Source: Batillaria attramentaria (taxonomy: Eukaryota > Mollusca > Gastropoda > Batillariidae). From it: a stretch of DNA of 64,000 bases. Both the position numbers and the translations under genes were made by a program. The notes under the pieces are model-generated. The model was given only the letters and a program-made list of their open reading frames with translations, made no database searches and was not told where the DNA came from. The stretch covers positions 170,001 to 234,000 of the forward strand of contig JACVVK020000449.1 of assembly GCA_018292915.2 (NCBI GenBank). The letters are read 5' to 3'. The stretch's first letter is position 1. Each line of letters starts with the position of its first letter. Of this stretch, positions 24,125 through 36,485 are shown piece by piece.

Positions 24125-24793
24125 TCCTCCAATGTGGCTTGTAGCCAATATAGGGCAAGGCGGACTTGTCCACTGGCATACAAAGCACACATCTCCTAGA
24201 TCTAGGGAGCGCTCTCAGCTTTACTTACTTCCCCTGTTTTCAAATTGACCTGATTGAGCGCATGTTTTCGGCTTTAGCGACGGCTTTGTTCCTATTCTAT
24301 ATATATATATATATATGAACAGCAAACACTGAAGAAAGCCTTTCAGGTCACACAGGACACTACTCCTACTCTTGCCATTCACTAAAGTTGCGTATCTGCC
24401 CTCGGGCAGGCGATTCATGGTCCCTAGGTTCACCACCAGGAGAGGCAGACTTACTTTTGTCCCATCAGCCATCAGACTATGAATACATCAGACAGATATG
24501 AACGCGTGGATGTGTACCTGTGTTTGTGTGTGTGTGTGCTTGTGCGTGGGAGGAGAGAGATGTATACATGTATCTAGATCTATCTGCTTCAAGTTAGTGT
24601 AAAATAGTCTGTTTTTTAATGCCACCGTAAACTGCCGCAACTCAGGTAATAAAGATCTACTGAATTCAGTTTAATCATGATACCAGTATGATCAGTGACA
24701 TCATCATCATCATCATCATCACATTCATCATATATCATCAGTATCATCACAGTAATAATATCTCATTGTCAGTGTTGTCCCATGTACTTAACC

Positions 24794-24845
<52 letters not shown>

Positions 24846-27800
24846 AGCAAGCCTTTGAAGGCATCGAAATCAAGATTCAGAAGATTGAAGAAGACCTAGC
24901 CAAGAATGAAGAAGTAATATCCGACATCAAGAAATGGGTGGGGGCTCTAGCAGAGGCAGACTCCAGCGCTCTGAGCAACCTCGTTTTGAAAGCACAGGCT
25001 CAGAGCAACCTGGCCGAGCTGGTGAAGAAGGGAGGAGGGGTCGGAGACGGCGCAGGTCAGGTGGTAGAGACGCAGGTCGAAGGTCAAGGCAGGGAGGAGG
25101 AGAAGCCGCGAGAGATGTATGAGGTGGTGCCGGGCCAGAACGTTCCGGTGTCTGGCAGCATGTGTCAGTGGACGTCCGCACAAGGGACTTCGTCTGATAT
25201 TGATGTAAGTCAGAATCACGAGTACATGTACTGTAAGAGTGTTCAACACAGTGCCTTGCATGGGGAAGGCGGAGGTGGGAAAATCTGTGTTTTCAGTGGT
25301 GTAATGTGTAAGAAATTGTGACCTTCCATGAGAAAACCCGGCTTAAGTGCTAAATTTTCAATTTTTTTGTTTTTGGAGCCATCTTAAAGAAACAGCCTTG
25401 TTCTTGACAGTGCAAATCAACTCCTTTTAGGACATCATAATTTAAGGGCAGAACTACCTGATTTGGGCAAAATCTCAATATCGACCAGATAGCACCCGCT
25501 GACTTTTGTTAGCCTCTAACTCGGAACAGCGGCGTGCGTCTTACGCCGGGTTTTCTCATGGACGGTCACAATTCTTTATCAATAAAGAGAGAAAAGGCTC
25601 GGAGGTATTGTATTGTACCTCAGTGTCCCCCTGTGATTCGAAAAAACAAGGGTCCTTGTGACTCTCTCTCTCTCTCTCCATATTTTTTAGGGTCCTTTTG
25701 TGAAATTTGAGGGTCCATCACTCCATGGTCTTTTGGTATAAAAAGTCTGAAAGTCAAAGTAGAAGAGATATATAAATATTAGAATTGTATATCATTTATT
25801 GTTCATCATGTTTCAAGAGAGTGTTGACAAAATACTGTTCATCACGGTGCGACCAAACGTGCGTCCCCTGTAATGCGCTGTTTTCAAATTTGTGTGTCAG
25901 TTTAATAGTTTTGTGCGTACAAATATGCACACCTGTTCGTAATCGGGAACACTGGTGCCTGTTAGTAATACTGATCCCAAAGATCATGTGACATTCACTT
26001 AGAGCTGCTCCATTTAGTCGTGCTGAAAACTTTACGAAGCAGGCTTTTGTTAGCGCCTTGTATGCAGCGAAAATCAATAGTTCATTTTGAAAGCACAGGC
26101 TCTGTAATTGGTGGTGGGTGTGAAGAGAAAGCATGGCATTTATATATATATGATTGCATGTACACACATGCACTTAACCTTCCGGCTACGTTGCTAAAAA
26201 ACTTCTTAGTCCTACATCGTGTGAAACAACTTACCCATGGTTTTTACATATAGGTAATTTTCGACTTATTCCTAGTCCTACGTCGTGGGAAACAAATTAC
26301 CCATGGTTTTTACATAGGTAATTTTCGACTTATTCCTAGTCCTACGTCGTGGGAAACAAATTACCCATGGTTTTTACATAGGCAGATTGTAGCTTATTCC
26401 TAGTCCTACATTGTGGGAAACAAATTACCCATGGTTTTTATATAGGCAATTCACAACTTATTCTTATTTATTGTTTAATTACTCTGCTAATTACAAGTTA
26501 AACAACACAATTTTTGGCATGAACATAGTCAAACCATTTATTGACAAAGTCATGGAATTTCAAAGGTGTGACCTAAATATTGACCGAGATGCGTTCATCT
26601 AAAGCAGTGTGTGTGCAACTTTTTACCCATGACGTAGCCGGAAGGTTAAGCACACATGCTCTTTCAGATCGAAAGCTTGGGCTTTCAAACTTACTGTGTA
26701 CATGCATCAGGTCAATGTTCACTGTCTGCCGGACAATAATAATAATAATAATGAGTATTGTATAGGCGTTTTACCCAGTTTCATGGATCGGCTCAAAGCA
26801 AATCAAACTGAACCCAACACGCACGCTTACGTGAATCACACGCATTCTCTCACACACTGGACATAAACACAATCACGTTGTGTGAAGAGTCAGCTCAGCT
26901 GTTTAAATTTCAATAAAAGTTGAAAACCCAAACGGACCACAGCACTATAAAGCATTTTACTTGTAGAACCGCTCGTGCCAGAAAATGATGGCAAAGTTGA
27001 AAACCCAAACAGACCACAGCACTATAAAGCATTTTACTTGTAGAACAGCTCGTGCCAGAAAATGATGGCAAAATTGACAAGCGTCTTACATGGTGGTGCT
27101 GCCACGGACTTCATTTCAGATGCACAAACTGTTTGACGCGCTTCCGTTTGACAACCCTGATGGTGGAGTGTGGAAACAGGGTTGGCCTGTCACTTACGAT
27201 GCCAACCAGTGGAAGGAACAGAAACTGAAGATATTTGTTGTGCCACACACACACTGCGATCCAGGTAATGTTGTCATGTTGCTGTACAAGACACTCCCCG
27301 GTCTTGTTTAAAAAAAAAACTGAACATGAGACAGAAATTATCAAAACATGTCGAAGAGTAGAATTAGCGGAGCCACAGCTTTACGCTAAAATGTTCGCAC
27401 GTTAACCAGCGGACAGAACAGAAACTTTTTTTTCTTTTCTTCTGCCACACGCTTGCTTCAACGATTCCATACACGAGGCAGAAATTGTATCAACAGTAGA
27501 TTCAGTGATTGGATTCATGAATGACTCCATTGTAGCAGTAGGGCCTCCATTTTGGTTTTTTCTTTGAACGCGGTTAATAATTGCTATTTTTTACTATTCT
27601 TTTCTGCCCCGCTTTTTTTTTTTTTTTTTTTAACACACAGTCCATGGTCTTCTGTCACCAAAGGATGGGTGTTGCGATGTTTTTACTATTGTTTTCTGGT
27701 CCTTTTCTTCCCCACCGTTTCGTTTCATTTATTTCTTCTTCCCCCGCCCCCCCCCCCCCCCCCCCCCCCCCCACCGCACCGTGTGTCAGTATGTCCGCAG

Positions 27801-28527
27801 AGTTACCTTTTGTTTGTTTGTTGAAGTTATGTCCCATTTGTTTGTGTCCTGAGGAAGGCGAAAGCCGAAACTTTGGCCTGTGCCGTCCTTTGTGAAAGTT
27901 AAGTGGTTTCTGTCCCTTTTATGTCGCTTTTATTTGGTTTTGATAATCAGGTTGGATAAAGACATTCACGGACTACTACAAGCAACAGACTCGCAACATC
28001 TTTGAGAACATGCTGCCGCAGCTGGAGAAAGACCCCAGGCGAAAGTTCATCTACGCGGAGATTTCCTACTTCTCCTTGTGGTGGGACGAGATCGACGCCA
28101 TGAAGAGGGACCGCGTTAAAAAGTGAGCATTTCATTTTTTCAGGGGCTATTTTTCAATTTACACCACTCGCCATTGCAAACTTTCAGTGAGTTAACTATG
28201 AGTGCTTTATGTCCAAAAATAGTAATGAAACAGAGAGTGAAAGTGTGAGTTAAGACTTTCCGTAATCCACTCAGTGTTTTACAAGTTCACTAAAACACAC
28301 TCCACTTACGTCACAGGGGTTATGAAAGCTGAAAAATCTTGCTAGTCCTTCGGGCTAGCAAGATTTAAAACCAGCTAGCCCGAAACCATTTCCACTAGCC
28401 CAAAAATACATTTTGTCAAATATAGACCTATTCGTAAATAAAAAAAAAATTCACAACATTTTGATAACTGTTATGTTCTTTAATGCATCACAAATAGTTA
28501 CTCTCACCCCAGCGTCACAACAGAAAG

Positions 28528-28573
<46 letters not shown>

Positions 28574-31500
28574 CTCGCTGACAGTACCTTGTGCATTCAG
28601 CTCTGTGAAAATAGAGCAAGCTTTGCCTTGTAATCTCAACTAGTCCGGCAGGCCAGTGGTAAAACAATTTAACTAGTCCGACGGTATTTTCACTAGTCTG
28701 TGGGCTGTCAGACGAGTCTTTTCATAATCCCTGCGTCATCAGTCAGAAAGTGCGTTGTTTCAAATACTTGGAACTCGTATGTCACAGCCGGTGCACAGTT
28801 ATTTTGCTCACTTTTGGGGGTGAAAGTTTATTTTCCTTGGATCACGTAAAAAATGGTCGCACAGAAAATTCTCTGCGAAGTATTTGCGTGTGCACCTTTG
28901 ACTGTCAGCACATGAGCACATGCTTTGAATGATATTCTTCTTAACATCAAGCAATTCCAACTGCCCTACGCATCATTTCCTCACAAGTCGGTGCACAGAA
29001 GTTTGAGGGGGGTACAAAAGTCACTAGTCACACCGGCCCCCGTAGTGTAGTGGTTAGCACTTCGGATCATGGACCGGAAGACCCGGATTCGAATCCCAGC
29101 CGAGGCAAGCGGGATTTTTCCTACCTAGGTCGGCTCCTACCCAGAGCGGGTGTGCTATGGGCCCGATGGGGAGGCTGTTGCCACACAGCCGAGTTTCACC
29201 CACTTCACGGGTGCGACTTTGGGGGTGCTTCCCTTAGTATGACACGTCTTATGATGTGGATGATTACACGGCCGGCACCGCAGGTGCCGCAGTTCCCGGG
29301 CCTGGTTAATGCCGGGATATTTATGACAGGAAGCGTGGAATGCGGCCCTGTCCCGCAAAAAAGTCACTAGTCACAGTACCAAAAAAATAAAATGTTGCAG
29401 AAAATGTATGCCACTAGAGCAGTAGAGGTAAGAGTCTGAATGCTCGTGGTTGGAGGCTCGGTAGCTACACAAGCAATCGAACCATCTCGGGGTTAGTCTG
29501 TCGCCGTAAACCACTCGAACTAATCATGTAAGCTCTATTTCTCTAAACTCACAGACTGTTCTGAGCTGTTTTTATTGTGTCTAGCCACCACATCACTTAG
29601 ACACCAGCACATGTACAGCATCTCGCAGGCTGGCATCAAGCCAGCAGGCCAAAAAACACAAATGCATAATAATGATGAGTATTGTACAGGCGCTTTACCC
29701 AGTTTCTTGAATCGGCTCAAAGCGCCGTGAACTGAACCCAACACGCACGCTCACGTGAATCACACACATTCTCTCACACACTGGACATAAACACGTTACA
29801 ATCACTCAGCTATTTAAGTTTCGGAATTTAGATTTGCTTTTTTTTTTCTTTTTTTTTTTCAAATTTGGTGGGCTGATCATTTCCAAAGCAGAGGGGGAGG
29901 AAGCGGGAGTACCCGGAGAGAAGCCCCGACGATCGGCCCGAATGAACGGCGCCACATACGAGAAGGAAAAATTCTTTGCCCCGAGTAGGACTCGAACCCC
30001 TAACCTCTCGCATTGGTGACAAGTCTCTTAACCACTAGACCACCGACCGCCCCATGCATGAGGTCTCAGAATACCTGTGTATTCCCTATTAGCCTCAGGC
30101 ATCATAGTCACCCCTAGAATGCTTCAATCAACAAACAAAACTTGTCATGCACAGACCATTCAAGGGTGCGCACCTGACAGGAGTTTAAGAAAATTTGAAT
30201 AACGTGTCTCCTTTCCGCTCAGGCCTCACTGGAGTAATGCTGGTCTGCTTTCTGTTTAAGAAAGTCGCTTCTTGTAAACCCGCTTGTGTTGCTTTTGCCG
30301 CTTTGCAGCGCAAAAAGTCCCAGCTTCACTGGCAGCTTGCCTCGTGTTGCGGCCCCCTGGCATGCACCCTGGGCTGCAATTTACAAAAATCACCAATAAT
30401 CACGCTTTTGCATGACAACAAAATCATTACAAGCTAGCACACTCGCCAAGCAGGGTTCTCCAAATAAACACCAAACATGAGCCCACGCTCAATATGTGTC
30501 CTTACACCAGCAGAAGGCTAAAAGCGAAATGAAAAGCAAGGTGTCAGTGACAGTGTTCCCGTCAGTCATTCGGCCCTCAGAGTTTTGGCTGGTTTCATAT
30601 CATGAAGTCTGCACAGCCACTAGACATGGTAATGCAAAGGGGTGAGTGGTGGTCTAATAGGTAGCACGTCGGATTTAGCTGCTGCGCTGCTGAACATCCC
30701 TCACCAATGTCGTGGCGATGAAGCGTGGGTTCGAGTCCAGGTCGAACTTGTGATATGTGATATCGGTTTTTCCTGGCTACTGGACTGTTCGTCGGGGGTT
30801 TCTCTCCGGGTTATCCGGGTTTTCCACCCCCAGCAAAATTGTAAAATATATAGGATAGGTATTGGGTGGGGCTGCACTGTGGTGACGCGCTTCCCCTGGG
30901 GGGAACCAGCTCGAATTTCACGAAAGAGATAATAAAGTAGTTTAAAAAAAAAAAAAAAAAAAAAAATTTATGTATTTGATTAAGAGCGTTGTAAGATAGA
31001 CTTTGAGCTTAACGGTGCATGGGTGCTTAGAAGTTATAAGTGCAATCTAATCTCAATCTACCTTAGCGAGAAATTTTTTTATTAACAGTAATGTTACACT
31101 GTTAAGTGTTGATGTCTTTGGTTGGCAGGTTGGTAGATGCAGGGAGACTAGAGATCGTGACAGGGGGGTGGGTCATGCCGGACGAGGCCAACACCCACTA
31201 CTTCGCCATGCTTGACCAGCTGATAGAGGGACATCAATGGCTGAATGGCACTCTTGGTATGTCGGGGACTCTGGACCACATTTTTGTATAGCAAAATGTG
31301 GGGTTTGTTGTCGTCTAAGTTTGTTTGTGCTCAAAGATGCCTTACAGCGTACCACAGTGATATGCAGCAGTTTTACAGTATGTTGATACAGATGACATTT
31401 ATACAGAGATCGGACACAACCTGGGAAAAATGGTGCTCAGGTTTCTGGACTGGTGGACAGACAGTTGTAATAAAGTGCGAGGTACCCCCCCTCCCCCCCT

Positions 31501-31708
31501 CCCCCCCCCCCCACCTCCCCCCAAAAAAAAGAAAAAAAAAAAAAAGGCCCTCAGCTGAGACGGGAACTGATAGTCCAAGCGTTGGCAGTCCAGTGCTCTG
31601 TCATCTCTACTGTCTTGTCACTCCATTTCAGAATGGATGGATTTGTTTTTTTATTATATATATATATATATATATATGTGCATATACATATGTGCATATA
31701 TATGTTTA

Positions 31709-31739
<31 letters not shown>

Positions 31740-34700
31740 CACAGGTGTCAAGCCTAAATCAGGCTGGTCCATCGACCCGTTTGGCTACTCCTCCACAATG
31801 GCTTACCTGCTGAAGCGGACAGGGTTTGACAACATGCTGATACAGCGGGTCCACTACTCCATCAAGAAAGAACTGGCCAAGCAGCGAGCGCTCGAGTTCC
31901 GATGGCGACAGCAGTGGGGTGAGACTCTACACATACCAGGTGTTCGGCTAGTTGAAGTGCCGCCAGCTGCACCCGGCGGTCGGTGGTCTAGTGGTTAAGA
32001 GACTTGTCACCAATGCGAGAGGTCGAGGGTTCGAGTCCCACTCGGGGCAAAGAATTTTTCCTTCTCATATGTGGCACTGTTCATTCGGGCCGATCATCGG
32101 GGGTTCTCTCCGGGTACTCCAGCTTCCTCCCCCTCTGCTCTAGAAGTGTTCAGCCCACCAAATTTGAAAAATATATTCGATTCTAAATTCTGAAATATAA
32201 ATAGCTGAGCTAACCCTTCACACAACGTGATTGTAATGTGTTTATGGCCAGTGTGTGAGAGAATGTGTGTGATTCACGTGAGCGTGAGTGTTGGGTTCAG
32301 TTCGCAGCGCTTTGAGCCGATTCATGAAATTGGGTAAAGCGTCTATACAATCTTCATTATTATTATTATTATTATTCCCATATGTATTCACTCACACACT
32401 TGACATGAACACACGTGTTTCAGAATTTAAATTGCATTATTTTCTCAGGGAGCCGGGGTGGCTGAATGGTAGAGCGTTGGACTTCTAATGCTCAGGTCAT
32501 GAGTTCGTATCCCGGCTGAGGCCAAATAATTATGTGTGCTGGCTTTTTCATCGTTGCCCCGTCTTTGATATCACCCGTATGTGGTGGAAAAGGACGTTAA
32601 ACCCCCAAACACCCACTCCATCTGCATTATTTTCTCTCTCTCCAGGGGATGTACTTTCTAAAGCAGGTTGATGGTTGGGTGGTGGTGGGGGGAGGGGGGG
32701 GGGGAGGAACTGTACTCTAGACCTCTCACATTGGCAGCCCATGTTGTTGTGTCTTCTTTTGTCATGCAATATATTTTCTCTTCTCTCGTTTTCCAGATCA
32801 AGAGAAAACAACGGACATGTTCTGTCACATGATGCCGTTCTACTCGTACGACATCCCGCACACATGCGGCCCTGACCCCAAAGTCTGCTGTCAGTTTGAT
32901 TTCCGTCGGCTCCCTGGCAGTAAATACAACTGTCCCTGGAAAGTCCCACCCGTAGCCATTAATGACGGGAACGTCGCCACCAGGTTGGTTGTATTGGCCA
33001 TTTATGGTTATGTTTTGGACATAGATAAAAACAGAGTGACTCTGCCCAACTCAGAATTTAGGGAGGTCTCCCAGCCGAGACAAGCGGGATTTTTCCTACC
33101 TAGGTCGGCTCCTACCCAGAGCGGGTGTGCTATGGGCCCGATGGGGAGGCTGTTGCCACACAGCCGAGCTTCACCCACTTCACGGGTGCGACTTTGGGGG
33201 TGCTTCCCATTGTATGACACGTCTTATGATGTGGATGATTACACGGCCGGCACCGCAGGTGCCGTAGTTCCCGGGCCTGGTTAATACCGGGATATTTATG
33301 ACAGGAAGCGTGGAATGCGGCCCTGTCCCGCAGTCCCAAACCACATGGACCTCCATAGCATCATCTTACTATCATCCTCATCTCCATCATCACGCGTAAT
33401 AAAATTGAAATTGTCCCAGCTTCCGAGTCCTCCGTGGGTTCCACCCATGACCTGGGAGGAACACCACTGGAGCTGGCAAAGAGTTGGGGCAGCAAAAAAT
33501 AAAAAATAAAAAAATAAAAAGAATTTAGGGAGGTTTAAAAAAAAAAAAAAAAAAAATGAAACAAGCAAACGAAGTAGAATTCAGGCACAAAGTGTTTAAA
33601 CCTAATCCAGTTGATTCTTCTGTCCACATAAAAAGCGCAGAGGTATTCCACTGTTTGTTCATGCTTGTTGCAGTCATTTATCAAGGCATGGGGTCAGTAA
33701 AGTGACAAATTTCAAGACCAGCTCAAAATGTTTTTTGGTGGTTGCTTCTTTTTTTGTCCCTACAAGTACAACTGTTCTAAATGTTGCCAGTGTTTTAGTT
33801 TTTTTATTTTTCTCTTTTTTTTAGCGGTCAAAAAGCCGTCAATCAGCCATGGCCACACACTGGTCAAAAACACCATTTCTGTTGTACGTTGTACCACATG
33901 AATCATTTTTTATTCATTTCTCCAGTACTTATGGCAGTCAGGACTCCTAGTGGTTTGTACCTTTTTTTTTTAAATTCTTCTTCTTTCTTTTTTTTTCCAG
34001 AGCACAGATGTTGCTTGATCAATACAGAAAGAAAGCCCAGCTTTACAAAACCAACGTGCTCTTGGCTCCGCTCGGAGACGACTTCCGTTACGATAAAACG
34101 GACGAATGGGACTTGCAGATGGGCAACTACCAGAAGCTGTTTGACTATATTAACTCAAACCCAGAGCTGGGTGCAGAGGTGAACTGACTTTGAGTTAGTT
34201 AGTTAGTTAGTTAGTTTAGTCCTTTTGGCTCCTAGAGAAGCATAGGGCCTCAACAGCTCTCCTCCATCTCACTCCGTCCCTGGTGCAGGTCTTGGCCTCC
34301 TCCCATGTCGAACTGACAGGGTTCGCGCTAGGATTTTTCAAAACCAGTCCCCTCGCCTCCTACCCCAACCGTTTTTCAGCGACTCTGAGCAAAACCAGTC
34401 CCTATGAAAAAATTCTGGTCGCACTGCGAATAATGATGTACATTTTTGCAAGCACAATTCAGAGAGATAAGGAAAGTGCCGCTAGTCAAGCCTGGGCCAC
34501 AAAATTTGTATGAACGATCAACATTTTTTTTTTTTTCTTTTTAACGATCAGCCTGTTTATTTTTATTTTTTCTCCCATAAATCTGTAACCAGTCCCAGAA
34601 AAATAAAACCAGTCCCCGGGACTGATAGCTGAAAAACGTCCAGTATTTCCTCTTTATAACCACTAATTTACTGGTAATTGCCAGTTAACGCGAACCCTGA

Positions 34701-36450
34701 ACTGACTTTGAACCCAGGTCTATTGTCATGAGGAAAGAGGACCCAAGTGCCAGGGAGATGATAAGCGCTTTAGCCCTTTGTTTCAATTAAATGACAGTAG
34801 AGCTTGTCTCTGAATTTGCGCAAGTCTAAGAAATTTGTGATAGTGGTGTACAATATAGTTCTGTCATGTAGTGGTTAGCACTTCGGACCATGGACCGGGA
34901 GACCTGGGTTCGAGTCCCAGCCGAGGCAAGCGGGAAGACAAAAAAATGTTGAAATTTTGTTTGGCCCCTAGGCCAGTATCTGCTGTTTTAATGTGTTTGC
35001 TGGTTTTCCACTGTTTCGTGGGGAAAACTCGAAAAAATGTTGAAATTTTGGTTGGCCCCTAGGCCAGTTTCCGCTGTTTTAATGTGTTTGCACTGTTTCG
35101 TGAGGAAAAGACGGAAAAAATATTGGACATGAACATGCATGTGTTGTTCACCTATGCATGTGTCGAAGGGAGTATGTCTCATACTGTACTCTCATTTCCC
35201 ACGCAGTTCCTCACATACTGTTTTTGTGTCGCTAGGGTAAATTCGGGACACTTTCCGACTACTTCAACGCCGTTCACGAGGCTCACCCATCCAGCGACTT
35301 TTTCCCCTCTCTGACGGGAGATTTCTTCACCTACGCTGATCGGGACGATCATTACTGGAGCGGCTACTTCACGTCTCGGCCATTTTACAAGCACCTTGAT
35401 CGCGTCTTGGAGGCAAATTTGAGGTAGAATTCATTCCTGTACCATCTGGGTGTAAGCTGTTGACTGATGGTTTTCTAGTGCCAGCACAAGGGGTGGGTGG
35501 GTGTTTGGGGGTTTAACGTCCTTTTCCACCACATAGGGTGATATCAAAGACGGGGCAACAATGAAAAAGCCAGCACAAATATTTGGCCCGAGCCGGGATC
35601 GAACTCACGACCCGAGCATTAGAAGTCCAACGCTCTACCATTCGACCACCCCGGCTCCCTGCCAGCACAAGGGATGAATATCACTTCAATATGAACAAAA
35701 ATGTCAGAGGCCATAAATTATGTTGGAACTGGCTTTTAGGAGTTGAAAGAAATTGGCGTAGTGGAAGTGTCTAACGTACTTGCATTTGCCGACTAAAATC
35801 TGCCGTCACCTGGAAAAATGGTGGAAGTGTTGTAGCTGTAAGAAGTGCTTGTGCTTGTTTTCCATGTAATGCAAACAATGTAGGATAGATCATGAATTTT
35901 TTTTTTTGTTTTTTTGTCTTATGAATAGAGGCATACAGGGCCTGTATGTAATAGTCGAGGTTACGGCTTTTACCCCCAGGTTAGAGTCTAATCTCGAACT
36001 AAGCTAGCTCTAGGGTTAAATTTTCTGCTTTTTTTTGTGTTGTTTTAAATCAAGAAGAGGGCATTCGAGCAAGGTGCCTAAGCCGTTATAGAAGGAATTT
36101 TTTTTTTCTTCCTTTCTTTGCTTCATTTTTTATTTAATTTTGCTTTTGGGTTTCTTTTGTCCTAGTCTGGGTTAGGCCTGTAGCCGTGGGTTAAATTAAC
36201 CTCGACTTTTACATACGGGCCCAGAAAAACAGCACAGATGCCTAGTGGTATGAACAGGTATGACACCTAATTACATGCGAATTCATGGATTATGAAAAGA
36301 CTCGTCTGACAGCCCACAGACTAGTGAAAATACTGTTGGACTAGTTAAATTGTTTTACCACTGGCCCGCCGGACTAGTTGAGATTACGAGGCAAAGCTTG
36401 CTCTATTTTCACAGAACTGAATGCACAAGGTACTGTCAGCGAGGCGCCCC

Positions 36451-36485
<35 letters not shown>

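Larger units (their letters stand above)
15613..24847 (+). other. MAN2A1: MAN2A intron 1 (9.2 kb)
   Basis: The intron holds SINE-C (16163-16567), two SINE-A copies (17013-17515, 20698-21196), the ~185-bp degenerate array (about 18250-20520), inverted SINE-B and SINE-D copies, a hairpin element (22730-22811) and the hammerhead-like motif (23918-23961). It ends in (GT)24 abutting the acceptor. No coding exon was recognised. Confidence 0.85.

Noticed and set aside
24695..24847. Start codon of MAN2A at 24695 within the same frame as exon 2
   Set aside because: It would add ATC and GT repeat-coded residues before the stem. Exon 1 at 15499 supplies a proper membrane anchor with matching phase.
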